From Cladosporium sp. IMV 00045 (Eukaryota > Ascomycota > Dothideomycetes > Cladosporiales > Cladosporiaceae): DNA of 64,000 nt. Below, one piece after another: positions 12,081-22,588 of the stretch (position 1 is the stretch's first letter; every line of letters starts with the position of its first letter). The stretch covers positions 1 to 64,000 of the forward strand of contig MSJI02000756.1 in the NCBI GenBank assembly GCA_001931905.2, in the 5' to 3' direction. The notes beneath the pieces are model-generated. The model did not search any database and was not told the origin of the DNA. It was given only the letters and a program-made list of their open reading frames with translations. Position numbers and translations under genes: made by a program.

Positions 12081-13985
12081 ACGGCGTAGGTCTGGAAATC
12101 CCATACCTACCTTAGTATTCATCGGTAATACTTCCTTTTGGCCCCAGAGTGTGAAGCAGACTGGAACTTTGCTCGATCGTCCTCATGTCGAGACACATGT
12201 CCAGGACGAGGGTCTGGAGGAGTCCAGACGGTGTTGTGGAAGTCGGTGCTTTTTTCGTGGGATGGGCATGAGTCGTGGGCTTGCTTGACTTGGTTTTGGA
12301 ATCATGGGAGGGGAATGGGAAGCCGATGGCCCGGTGATTTGGTGCTTGAGGGAGGCGGACGATCGTTTGCAATTTGAATGAGGCTCATGGGAGAGATTCG
12401 ATGTTGTGTAATACTCACATTGTCTGAGAACCTCAGGGACTGTAGAGCATGTGATGTTGAAGAATAGCAATATGCGAGAGATCTTCTTCTTCTTCTCGCC
12501 AGATATTGTTGCCCAGAGCTCTTTTCTATTAGCCATATTGCGTTTCCCACTGAGCTGTAGATGGATATTTGATCACCGTTCCTTCTATTTTCTACCTCGT
12601 ATCGTGGTTCTATCTCATGCTCTGTGAGGGCGACGTATGAGCAGGTCAAGATTGGCGACTCTGGAATCTTTTGATTTGCTGAATTGTTAACAGAGATACT
12701 GTACTGCTGCGGGTTCAGAGGATGAGTTCATTTATTTAGATAGGTTTCCTCGCCCTTTGGGGTTTGTAGGAGGGAATCCTCTCGATCCTGTGAAATACGA
12801 CTAGACTACATCAATTCATTCCTATTGCACATTTCTGAAACACTTTGCGTGAATTTTGGATAGAGGAGGACTTGATGGACTCTGTGTATCAATTCGTGAG
12901 GTCGACGTGGGCATATACTGTCAGCAGGCCAGTCCATCGAAAAGATTTATTTTCTCTGTCCGGAAACTGCAAAACAACTATACGCCCCAATCAGGAGAGC
13001 AAGTAGTATCTCAAATCCATTTTCCCTTGCCATGAAAGTTCAAACAATAAGCCACTCACGCTTCTGGGCACCACACGTTTCAACATATCCACCCACGCAG
13101 CCACGCTCCCGCGACCTGAATCATACAGAAGCAGATCTATAACTACATCCAGCTGCAGAGTGACCACAATTGATTGACAAGTGGATCTTCAATGCACTGA
13201 TTTCAGATGATCTTCGACCAGGATGGTCCCCGCTGCCCTGGCCAATTCCCCGCTGACTACCGGCGCTAGGTGAAGCAACGGAGACTTCAGCCGGCGTTTT
13301 GAAGTGGTTATTAGGCTCGTTTTCTGCGAAACATGCTGTTTAGATGGGGAGAAGAGAAGATCAACGAGTAGATCTTCAAGTCGATCATCTTCGTGATGGA
13401 CGACATGTTGTAGCTGAGAGAATCTACTGTGAAGGGAAAGCAACTGTGTGACAATCTTGTCAGACGTCGTCAAAGCAAAAAGATTCATGGACTTCACGAC
13501 TCTGTATCCACTTGCAAGAAAAGGGGGCGAAGAACCGTTTTGCCAAGTAGGCCCGGCGTGAAGAATCGGAAGCCCGAACATCATTCGTCAACACACTCGC
13601 TCTCTGTGACTACTACTTAGCTCTGACTATCCACATGAGTAGTGGTGATTTTTCTGTTGCTTTAACGGCGAAACGGGCTCGAGCAAAGAATCGATAGCGA
13701 CATACTGGACTGGCCAGTGTCAACGTCGGCTTTTAGTGCCACTCCGCGCGGTGGGTTAAGCCTTTCAGGTGTTGGGAATCCTCGATGTTGGTGTTATTTC
13801 AAGTAGAGTCGTCTTTCGCACTCCTCTCTGTCTGTCTTGCCCTTTCTCCCCCAGTCTGTTGTTGCGAAATTCCCCAATCCTTGTCTCTTTCTCAAAGACC
13901 AGTTTCACTCTTTTTATTAATAATCACTTTGCGATTACTTGTTTCTCCATACAACCCAGAAAACCCCCAGACCACACAAATCACA

Positions 13986-14651
13986 ATGAAGTTCACCGCC
14001 CTCGCTTTCGCCGCCGCCGCCGGCCTTGCCGCCGCTCAGCTTGAGATCCTGAGCGAGGTTCCCGAGTGCGCTGTATGTTCTTGGGCACCAGAATGTGTTA
14101 TATTCGTGATGTGACTAGCCACTGACAGCGTGGCAACAGCTCGACTGCTTCACCAAGTCCATCGCTTCCACCGACTGTGGCCTTACCGACTTCTACTGCC
14201 AGTGCGGCAAGGAGGCCGAGAAGATCCAGACCACCACTCTCAAGTGCCTCTGCAAGAGCGAGTGCACCACCACCGACCTTGCCAGTACGTCACCCTACTT
14301 CTCTCCCAATCAAACCAGAACACAAACGCTGACCGATCGACAATAGAGGTCTACAACGTCTCCAACAAGCTCTGCAAGGACACCCTCGAGGAGCACGGCG
14401 AGGAGTACAAGGAGCCCGCGGCCATGGACGAGGGCATCTGCACCTCGCCCGAGACCCCTGCCATCTCCGCGAGCAACGCCACCAGCGGTACTGCCCAGCC
14501 CACCGGCTCCATGAACGGAACCTCCGTCAACGGCACTTCTTCCGCGACTCCCACTGAAACGTCGGCAGCTGACTTCGACTCCGCCGCTGGAAGCGTCGGC
14601 TTCAACATGGCCGCCGTCGCCGTCGGTGGCCTTGCTTTCCTCGCCTTGTAA
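13986..14651 (+). CDS. CFEM-domain GPI-anchored protein, copy B
   Basis: Exons 13,986-14,072, 14,140-14,284 and 14,347-14,651, the same lengths as copy A (87, 145, 305), give 178 residues. Signal peptide, eight-cysteine CFEM domain, Ser/Thr-rich linker and GPI-type tail are all intact. One residue differs from copy A: Glu replaces Gln in the exon 3 segment before GICTSPE. The other coding differences are silent, while introns and flanks differ more. Probably the allele or homeologue of copy A rather than a locus-specific duplicate. It converges with the GCIP gene that ends at 14,890. Confidence 0.9.
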
Positions 14652-14889
14652 GCAAGTTAAAAAGAAGATCCAGGCCACGCAAACTAGACAGTCCCCTTCT
14701 CCAGCACTAGAAGCCCGAAGATCGACGATTGCGCCGTTCGTGTATTAGATACCCAAGGCTGGCTTTTTGGAGGCCTTGTTTTCGTTACTTTCGTTCATAG
14801 ATACTTTTGCCGTTTTTCGCTCCATCGATTTCTTGCCAGATAGTGCTCCTCAAACCCAGACATTCGTATTGCTTTTCACCAGGACTGTC

Positions 14890-15969
14890 TCAACCTGTGG
14901 CTTCGACCCATTTCTTGCTCCACGTCGAAAACTCATCCTCCTTGCCCTCGTAGTCCAGCCTGGAAAGTGTGGCCGTCTCGCAAGCCTTCTTGACGCAGTC
15001 GTCCAAAGCAGTCTTCGCTGGCTCCTCTTCGAGATCGTAGAAAGTGCTCGCCAGATCATCGACCATGTGCGGCAGAGCCTTGAGATTCTCCATGATCTCG
15101 TCCAGGTACTCGGCGCTCGACTGCTTCTTCCCCTCTTCCTCCTCCTTCGCGGCCACGCCCTTGTAAGCCTTCAACCGCCTCTTCACCAGCGCCTTATAGA
15201 GAATCTCCACCTTCTTCAGCTTCTCCACTGCCTTCTCGACCAGCTCTTTCAGCTCCGGCCGGTCCGCAGGCAAGCTATTTGCAGCACTGAACAGATCGTC
15301 CAGACTGTCCTTATCATCCTCGCCCTCATCCCCACTGTCCGAAAGCTCATCACCCTCATCCTCCTCATCCCCTCCCTCAGCCCACTCCTGCAACTCCTCA
15401 ATCGCATCCTTGATCGTCTCCCTCCACTCTTCCGCCTTCAACACCGCCAAACCCCCCACCCCAAGCCCGTGCAACTGAATAATCTCATCACACGCCTCCC
15501 ACACCACGCCCGTAGCGCTCAAACTGTCCCTTCCACCCGCCGACGAGGAACCCTGCGTCGCCACGCTTTCAACCTCGCGCAACAGCGTTTCCAGCTCGAC
15601 AAACACCCTCCTCGTGCGCGCTTGCGCTTCGTGACACAGCAGCTCGCCCCATGTGGATTTCTCTTGCTGGCAGATTTGCACGGCGCCGATCAGAGCGGGG
15701 AGGCAGGTTGTGGACAGCTCGCGTAGGACTTTGGTGACTGCTGTGGGCGTGAAGGGCTTGTTCAGCACGAGAAGCGAGAGTTTGGTTACGTGGGCTTTGA
15801 GGAGTTTGGCGGCGTCGGAGAAGACTTGGAGGGGGTTGGGAGGGTTGGCGACCGGTTGTGGTTGTTCTTGCTGGGCGGTGGTGGTGAGGTTTGCGGTGAA
15901 TTGCGCGAGGAGGGCTTGCGTTGAGGCGATGAGGTCGGTGAGGGCCTTTGTGTCGGAGGAGGGAGCCAT
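14890..15969 (-). CDS. GCIP (Grap2/cyclin-D-interacting) domain protein
   Basis: Single exon, 359 residues from the ATG at 15,969. An in-frame ATG at 16,053 would add 28 residues but gives a poorer N-terminus and eats into the short divergent promoter. The N-terminal half is helical and resembles the GCIP/CCNDBP1 family, including LLVLNKPFTPTAVTKVLREL. A central acidic stretch (about 225-255, rich in Glu, Asp and Ser) is followed by a helical, Lys-rich C-terminal part. Animal GCIP binds cyclin D and helix-loop-helix factors; the fungal role is not known to me. Head-to-head with ARP6 with 238 bases between start codons, so the two may share a promoter. Confidence 0.75.
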   Translation of the reverse strand: MAPSSDTKALTDLIASTQALLAQFTANLTTTAQQEQPQPVANPPNPLQVFSDAAKLLKAHVTKLSLLVLNKPFTPTAVTKVLRELSTTCLPALIGAVQICQQEKSTWGELLCHEAQARTRRVFVELETLLREVESVATQGSSSAGGRDSLSATGVVWEACDEIIQLHGLGVGGLAVLKAEEWRETIKDAIEELQEWAEGGDEEDEGDELSDSGDEGEDDKDSLDDLFSAANSLPADRPELKELVEKAVEKLKKVEILYKALVKRRLKAYKGVAAKEEEEGKKQSSAEYLDEIMENLKALPHMVDDLASTFYDLEEEPAKTALDDCVKKACETATLSRLDYEGKEDEFSTWSKKWVEATG

Positions 15970-16207
15970 GATGGCGAGGGTTCTCGGGGTATTGTCTTGT
16001 TTTGTCCTACAGAGCTGTAGAGTTGTGTGTTTCCAAATTACTGCAACAGTCATCTACTTTTCACATGTCGCTCACAGAATTCTTGCCCCACCCTGCAAGA
16101 AAGTCCACCCAAGTCCACCGTCTGCGACGTCAGACTTTAAGCAATGCCAGACCATCATCTCGATTCTGGAGAGTGATTCCAACAACTCAAACTAAAATTT
16201 AAACAAG

Positions 16208-17563
16208 ATGGCTAAACAAAAGGCGGCCAAACCCCAACCCGCCGGTCTGGCGGCGAAAACGCTCATCCTCGACAACGGCGCCCACAGCATCAAAGCGGGC
16301 TACTCCCATCTAAACGCCACCTCACCACCTTCCCTGGACGATTGTCGCGTGATACCGAACACAATCGCACGCTCGCAACGCGACAAACGAACCTACATCG
16401 GCTCGGAAGTTGACGAATGCCTCGACTTTGGCGAGCTGGCTTTCAAGCGGCCAGTGGAGAAGGGCTTCGTCGTCAACTGGGAGAGCGAGAAGGCGATCTG
16501 GGAGAACGAGTTTTTCAGCAAAGCCAAAAGCGGCGATGAACGCAGTTTGCACTGCGACGCGCCGGGCGAGACGAATTTGATTCTTACGGAAGCGATGAAC
16601 TCCCCGATCGCGCTGCAGAGGAATTGCGATGAGATGGTTTTCGAGGAGTTCGGGTTCGGCAATTACTGGAGGGCCGTCGCGCCTATCTTGAGCGCTTACG
16701 GGAATTCTCCGTTCGAAGGCGACGCGTCAAGACCGGCGGGCGCGGCGATGGAGTGCGCCCTGGTCGTGGACGCGGGCTACTCGCACACGATGGTGACGCC
16801 GCTCTTCCAGGGTAAAGCGCTGCAGGGCGCTTGTCGCAGGTTGGAGATTGGAGGCAAGACGCTCACGAATCAATTGAAGGACTTGGTGTCCACGCGGCAG
16901 TTCGAGCTGCGAAAGGAGGACTGGATGGCGAATCAGATCAAGGAGGACGTGTGCTACGTTTCACGGGATTTCGAGGGAGATCTCGAGCGCGTGTGGAAAG
17001 GCGGGAGTAAAGACCCGAGGGAGGTGGATCACTCGATTGTGGTGGATTACGTTCTACCGGACTACGAAAACATCAAGCGCGGGTTTGCCAGGCCTCACGA
17101 TCCAGGCTTCAATGCCAGGAAGCGACAGTTAGGCATTGGCGGGCCGAGAGAGGATATTGTCATTTTGGCCAATGAACGCTTCACAGTGCCTGAGCTGGTG
17201 TTCACGCCTTCGGATATTGGTATGCAATCTGAAGGGCTTGTGGGAACTATCATGCAGTCTTTGGAAGGCTTGCCTAAAGGTTTATGGCAGGGCTTCTTGG
17301 CCAACATCGTCGTCGTTGGAGGTACGAGCAAATTGCCTGGGTTCGTGCAACGCCTCGAAGCGGATCTGCGGACCAAACTGCCGGAGGAGTTTGCTCTGCG
17401 CGTCGGTCTGCCAGAAGACCCTGTCAAGAATGCATGGCATGGTGGCGCGAGGTTGGCGCAGAACGAGGAGGCGATGAAACAGCTTGTCGTCAGCAGGCAG
17501 GAGTACTTCGAGAATGGCGATGTTTGGGTGAGGCGCAAGTTCGCAGGAAAACTCGGGCGGTGA
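16208..17563 (+). CDS. arp6: Actin-related protein 6 (SWR1 complex subunit)
   Basis: Single exon, 451 residues. It opens with the actin-fold phosphate-binding strand LILDNGAHSIKAGYS and continues with the ARP6-type CRVIPNTIARSQRDKR and GFVVNWESEKAIWEN. The second phosphate loop region is LVVDAGYSHTMVTPL, and the C-terminal part carries VVVGGTSKLPGF. Length is close to yeast Arp6 (438). Arp6 is a nuclear subunit of the SWR1 remodeller that exchanges H2A for H2A.Z; with Swc6 it forms a module that contacts nucleosomal DNA. It diverges from the GCIP gene and converges with the armadillo gene that ends at 17,594, leaving only 30 bases between stop codons. Confidence 0.93.
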   Translation: MAKQKAAKPQPAGLAAKTLILDNGAHSIKAGYSHLNATSPPSLDDCRVIPNTIARSQRDKRTYIGSEVDECLDFGELAFKRPVEKGFVVNWESEKAIWENEFFSKAKSGDERSLHCDAPGETNLILTEAMNSPIALQRNCDEMVFEEFGFGNYWRAVAPILSAYGNSPFEGDASRPAGAAMECALVVDAGYSHTMVTPLFQGKALQGACRRLEIGGKTLTNQLKDLVSTRQFELRKEDWMANQIKEDVCYVSRDFEGDLERVWKGGSKDPREVDHSIVVDYVLPDYENIKRGFARPHDPGFNARKRQLGIGGPREDIVILANERFTVPELVFTPSDIGMQSEGLVGTIMQSLEGLPKGLWQGFLANIVVVGGTSKLPGFVQRLEADLRTKLPEEFALRVGLPEDPVKNAWHGGARLAQNEEAMKQLVVSRQEYFENGDVWVRRKFAGKLGR

Positions 17564-17593
17564 GCGCAGCACTGGCTGGTCTTTCACACCATC

Positions 17594-18983
17594 TCAGCTC
17601 ATGCCAGTGAGCTGTGGCTGCGTCGATTGAGCGCCTGCGGCCGCTTTCTGAGTCTCAGCGACGGTAGCCATGACCTCTCCCGCAAGCTGCCTGAAACGTT
17701 CTTGCACAATCGGAGTATCCTTGCCAAGCGCACGCATCAGCTTCAATGCGTCCTGGTTCAACTCCTGAACAGTATGCCTGCCCAGACGCTCGACAGCGGG
17801 AACGACATTGTTGTCGGATGCGATTTCCTCGCGAATCTCAGGCGAAGGGCGAGAGAGCTGGATGAGTAACCCGGCCGCACTGTGCAGGAAGTCTGCGTTA
17901 TCAGCAGCGACCATCGTGGCGAGGACTCGCTCGTGCACACGATCAATCCGCACCAAAGAGGCGGCCGTGCCGAGACCTTTACTGTGCAAAAAATTCCCCA
18001 CAACCTGACAGGCGGCATTCATCAGCCGAACAATACCGCCGTCAGCACTCCCTTCGCGTCTGACTTCAGAACCAGCACTAAGCCACGGACGAATGAACTG
18101 GCATCATCTTCTTTTCCACAAAAGTGGCATTCGCAGCAACATCCGATAGAACCCAGGTCAAACTAGTCGATAGCGCAATGAGCAATTTTTGATCTTCAGC
18201 ACTTTCGCCCTCCATTTCCCTCAGTTTGCTTTCATTCAAGTCAAGTATCTTCCAGACAGTCGCTGTAAACCGCTCATCGGCCACCTGCGTCTGACACCTG
18301 GGCTCGCGAAGAAACACAAGAACAACCTCCAGCAGCGTGGCGAAGTCGTCGATGTCCAGGTGTGTGGCGAGGAGTACGGGTAACTCGAGCAGCTGCCGCA
18401 GCATTTGCTCCAGCGCGCCCTCAGGTGAAAACACTGTTTGCGGCAAGACATAGTCTTTCTGGTGATTCGCAGTGATCCAGAATAGCAGATCAATAGGGAA
18501 GCTGAGGCCTCCAAAGGGCTCGTCATCGTCGTCATCATCCATTGACTTGGCCTGTCCGTGGAGGGCGGAAACAATCGATCCATGGACAAAAGCTTCACAA
18601 CACTTCTTGCGTGCGTCTTCGGATTGTAGGCAGATGTTATAAAGGACCTTGACAACGAGACTTTGGAGTTCCGTGCCATGGTTGGCGAGGATTCTTGCGA
18701 AATGGCTGAAGTTGAAATCGGAGGTGACGACCGTTTCGCATGCTTCTGGGTTTTCTACGCATGCGTTGCCGATGCAGCGGAGGGTGGCGTTGAGCAGATC
18801 TTCGTTTGCATCGCCATTATTCTCAAGAAGCTGCAATAGAATGGTGACATTGTTCCCGAGTTGCTGTCTTGTTTCCAGTGACTCTCGGCTGTGTGTCGCC
18901 AATTCTTGTAGTCTGTTTGTCAGGGTGGTTGTATTCTGGGTCTCTCTCAGGAGAGTTTGCGTTGATTCATTTGAGTTCTCCAT
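17594..18983 (-). CDS. Armadillo-repeat protein, SmgGDS-like, with a frame break
   Basis: Helical repeat protein starting at 18,983. The first 295 residues (MENSNESTQTLLRE..) include ARM-like stretches such as LRCIGNACVENPEACE. The second part, down to 17,594, includes RLMNAACQVVGNFLHSKGLG. Overall it resembles SmgGDS (RAP1GDS1), which chaperones small GTPases; I am sure of the ARM type but not of the partner. The two parts lie in different frames. The second frame reads back as FIRPWLSAGSEVRREG and meets the first at KKMMP, so one extra base near 18,098 explains the break and gives 462 residues. A 55-base intron ending in CCAG is possible but would remove conserved-looking coding sequence. 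Real mutation and sequencing error both remain open. Confidence 0.62.
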
Positions 18984-19262
18984 GGTCGTTGTATCCTTTT
19001 CTCACTGAGAACGTTTTGCTCCTTGATTGCGACAAATACCGTGGCGACCTTAAATTTCAAGTCGAGATGTCTTCATCACATGCAGCGTTCAAAGCCAACA
19101 ACATGTGAAGTCAGCTCTCCTCAGCAAAGCCCGCTCTCCGCGCTTCGTCTCTGAAGCTATGTGGCCCTTTATTCGCATCAAGGGACCCCTCTATCTACAC
19201 CATTTAAACCACGAATAGCCTCTCAACAACCAAACTCATTTTACACATATCCGAAATCCAAG

Positions 19263-19660
19263 ATGACTCGCGCCACTCAACACATCACCTTTCTCCTCGT
19301 TTTGGTCTCGGTATGCGTGCATTCCCCTCCCCGTCTCTCTCTTAGTAGCCAAATGCTAATCCCCAAGCAGCTATACCTCAGCGCGTTCCTCGGATTTATT
19401 CCCTTGCCCGCGAAGATCCAAGAGGATGTGATCCCAGTCGTGAGTCTCACCTCGATATTCTCAGCCACAAAAGTCACGTCTCTAACACCAACACTCAGCT
19501 CCCTTTCTGGGCCATCGTATCCTTCGGCGCATACCTCCTCGCGAAGCTCGGCTACGGCGTCTTCTCCTTCCACGATGTCCCCGAAGCGCACGAAGAGCTC
19601 GTGCAACAAATCGAACAGGCGAAGAAGGATTTGAGGAAGAGAGGTGTCACTGTTGACTAG
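19263..19660 (+). CDS. dpm3: Dolichol-phosphate mannosyltransferase subunit 3
   Basis: Exons 19,263-19,310, 19,371-19,439 and 19,499-19,660 give 92 residues, the usual DPM3 size. Two hydrophobic segments (about 7-28 and 39-60, the latter including LPFWAIVSFGAYLLAKLG) are followed by a cytosolic tail with HDVPEAHEELVQQIEQAKKD. This tail is the family hallmark that holds the catalytic subunit DPM1 at the ER membrane. The complex makes dolichol-phosphate mannose for N-glycans, GPI anchors and O-mannosylation. Both introns are short with clean GT..AG ends. Confidence 0.93.
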
Positions 19661-20298
19661 ATCCGTTGGAAGAAGATAGGGAGAGCGTGGGAGTATGGAG
19701 TTCAAAACGTGGATACCGAGGATGAGAACGCATGTCTTGTATGCCGTGCGGCTTTGATTTGTGATTGTCAAAGAGTTGCGTGAGCATTGCGTCTCGAATC
19801 GGAAAGAAGTAGTCCATGAATGGTCTCTTTGGGACGAGCAGTTTGGCAGCATCTGGTCGGGCAGGATGCAATGAGGATCAGTTTCTTCCTTTCTACAATA
19901 CCCAATATTTTCTTGCATACATTATTGAAAAGCGATTATCCCCTCTCTAACTATTCTTGAGGCCCTATCATCTGCAATATACCATTCACGTTCAGCCGTG
20001 CGTTTAAGGTCTGGACTGATATACTTGAATTGGTTCTGCAAGGATACAAGAATACAAACCGCTCCAATGTCAAAATCACGACGACATATCGTATGAACAT
20101 TCTAGTATACTATCACAAGGCATTTGATCTATTAGCATGTTTCCCTTGTAAAGTATCTCCTTGTCTCCTTGGTGGGTCTCTCCCCTCAAGAAACCCCGGA
20201 CCTAACGCCAGCTGGCTTGCATGTGAACGAAGCTCAAATCACCGCCGTTTCGTCCTTTCTCGTTCATACCCTTCTTTAAACATACCACTTGTACCAGA
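19661..20298. other. Intergenic DNA between dpm3 and the glucosidase II beta gene
   Basis: No coding potential or repeat seen in these 638 bases. They contain the 3' end of dpm3 and the promoter of the next gene. Confidence 0.5.
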
Positions 20299-22129
20299 AT
20301 GAAGGGAGCAGCAGCTCTCTTGTGCTTGGAATCCGCAGCGGTCGCGTTCGCCGCATCTGACAGCGGCAGGCCGCGCGGTGTTGGTCCTGAATGTACGTGC
20401 TATCAAATGCTGGCTTCAACAACAGAACGTCACAACCTAGCCATTGAGACAGGCAAACTGATTTGAACGATGCAGTTGCGAAATACTACAAGGATGTAGA
20501 CACTTTCACTTGCATTTCCAACCCTTCCATCACCATTCCCGCTCTCCGCATCAACGACGATTACTGCGACTGCCCCGATGGCTCTGACGAACCCGGGACA
20601 TCTGCCTGCTCGCACCTCTCCCCGGTCTCACCTCAAACGCCTGCAAACTCAGTCAAAGACACAATAAACAAGACGCTCGCCCTGCCAGGATTTTACTGCA
20701 AGAACAAGGCCCACCAACCCTCCTACGTGCCCTTCACGAGCGTCAACGATGGCATCTGCGACTACGAGCTCTGCTGCGACGGCAGCGAGGAATATGACCA
20801 CGTCGGCGGCCTGAAGTGCGAAGACAAGTGCAAAGAAATCGGCAAGGAATGGAGACGCCTGGATGAGATCAGACAGAAGAGCTTGGGCAACGCGGCGAAG
20901 AAGCGTAAGGAGCTTGTAGCCGAAGCCGGCAGGCTGAGGAAAGAGGTTGAGGATCGCATACGCACCCTCGCCGCGGAAGTTGAGGGCCAAGAGCACAAGC
21001 TGCAGCAGGTTGAGGCGGAGCTTGCAGATGTCGAGAAGAGGGAGAAGGGCCGCGTCCTGAAGGGTAACGTCAGCGCGAAGTCTGGCAAGTTGGGCGTGTT
21101 GGCTGGTTTGGCGAAGGCGAGGATTAACGAGCTGAGAGAGACCGTGATCAAAGTGCGGGGCCAGAGAGATTCGTACGATCAGCGAATTTCAGAGCTGGAA
21201 CAAATCCTGTCCACGTTCAAGGAGGAGTACAACCCAAACTTTAATGATGAGGGCGTCAAGCGTGCCGTGAGGGCCTGGGAGGACTATGCAGCGAGGGACA
21301 AGACGTCCCACAATGCCGCTGAGGATCGCGACATTGAAGAAATGACTAAGTCCGATGAGCACAATGGCCTCAACTGGGACGAATTCGAGCAGGAGGAGGG
21401 TGAGGGTGATACGGATGTCCGTAAGTGGTATTCACGTTGCTGAATTCCGTCAGATCAGAAAGCTAACGAGCGGCAGTCTACGAGTTCGAGAACTACCTGC
21501 CGCCCAGCCTGCGCACCTGGCTCGACAGCAAGCTCCGCGAGATGCGCGTGATGCTCATTGACAACGGCATCCTCGCCGACACCTCTGACAACAACCCCAG
21601 CGACAGCAAAGCCGTTCAAGAAGCCAAGAAGCGCGTGGACTCCACTCGCAAAGAACTCGAGAAGAAACGCAAAGACCAGATTTCCCACCAGAATGATCTG
21701 GACAAAGACTGGGGCGTGGACGACGTTTTCCGTGCTCTCAAGGGCCAATGCGTCAGCCGCGAATCAGGCGAGTACACGTACGAGGTTTGTTTCATGGAGA
21801 AGACGACGCAGAAGCCGAAGAAGGGCGGTGGCAACACCAATATGGGCAACTACGTTGGGCTGGAGAAGATCATGGTGGACGAGGACGTGTCCGCCAACGG
21901 AAAGGGCTTGGGCACTGGTGAGCGCATCGCGATGAAGCACGAGAACGGCCAGCACTGCTGGAACGGACCCAACCGCAGCACCATGGTCATTCTAGCATGC
22001 AGCGAGGAGAACGAGTTGTGGAAGATCATGGAGGAGGCCAAGTGCGTTTACCGCATGGAAGTCGGCACGCCGGCTGTTTGCGAGGCGCTCGCTCCGAAGA
22101 AGGCGGATGCTGGCAAGGATGAGCTGTAA
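20299..22129 (+). CDS. GTB1: Glucosidase II beta subunit (PRKCSH/GTB1 type)
   Basis: Exons 20,299-20,392, 20,476-21,420 and 21,477-22,129 give 563 residues. The first intron acceptor at 20,475 is chosen because it restores GVGPEFAKYYKD, the family N-terminus. In order: signal peptide (about 1-18); LDL-receptor-A-like Cys clusters (YCDCPDGSDEPGT near 61, and a second near 130); a long coiled coil (about 150-270); an acidic stretch; and a C-terminal MRH domain from about 435 with paired cysteines (GQCVS.., HCWNGPNRS, KCVYRMEVGTPAVC). The protein ends in KDEL, an ER retrieval signal. The subunit holds glucosidase II in the ER and recognises mannose so that glucose is trimmed during calnexin-cycle folding control. 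Confidence 0.95.
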
Positions 22130-22588
22130 GTTAGGACTTCTCATGCTACACATGTCAGTTGCTACGGGCGGATTGTATCTAGGTTCTGTCAGGATGACCG
22201 ACGAATAGACATCGCTAATTGTCCACGTACACACTGATATTCGTCATTATCGATCTTAATCTCAGCCACGTGAGTTTTGTCATGAATTGACTTTTCGTCC
22301 ACGCGCGATGATCGTCGGTCTCGTGGGCGGGGAGACCTAGGATGATCGAATGTCAGCTCTCACATCACCTCGGTCAAAGGCTGTCTCCAATGGAGGGGGT
22401 TCGAAAAAATTGGCATCCACATAATGCCTGAGTTCTCTTGCAATCATGTCGTCGTATATCATCATCAATGCAGTAACGGCCCAACTTGACAATTAAAGCA
22501 CCAAAGATCTATAGATGAATACGTCCTAAAGCGAAGCGCTAAAACCCGCAAACTGCGACATCACTAAACGAAAAACAAGCTCGCCAAG
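22130..22588. other. Intergenic DNA before the sugar transporter
   Basis: 459 bases with no gene seen. Probably the 3' end of the glucosidase gene plus the transporter promoter. Confidence 0.5.

Larger units (their letters stand above)
11164..13985. other. Intergenic region between fas1 fragment and CFEM gene B
   Basis: Counterpart of 6871-9651. No gene is supported: open frames here, such as 13,189-13,584 on the minus strand, are not preserved in version A. It holds the GAA microsatellite and the TTAGGG-type motif at 12,061-12,080. The last 500 bases match the version A CFEM promoter closely. Confidence 0.6.
10369..14682 (+). repeat. Duplicated block, version B
   Basis: Second version of the segment at 6076-10,348: fas1 3' end, intergenic DNA, CFEM gene. 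It is about 40 bases longer because of intergenic indels. It starts abruptly at the N gap inside the fas1 reading frame and continues at its right end into unique sequence. Confidence 0.93.
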
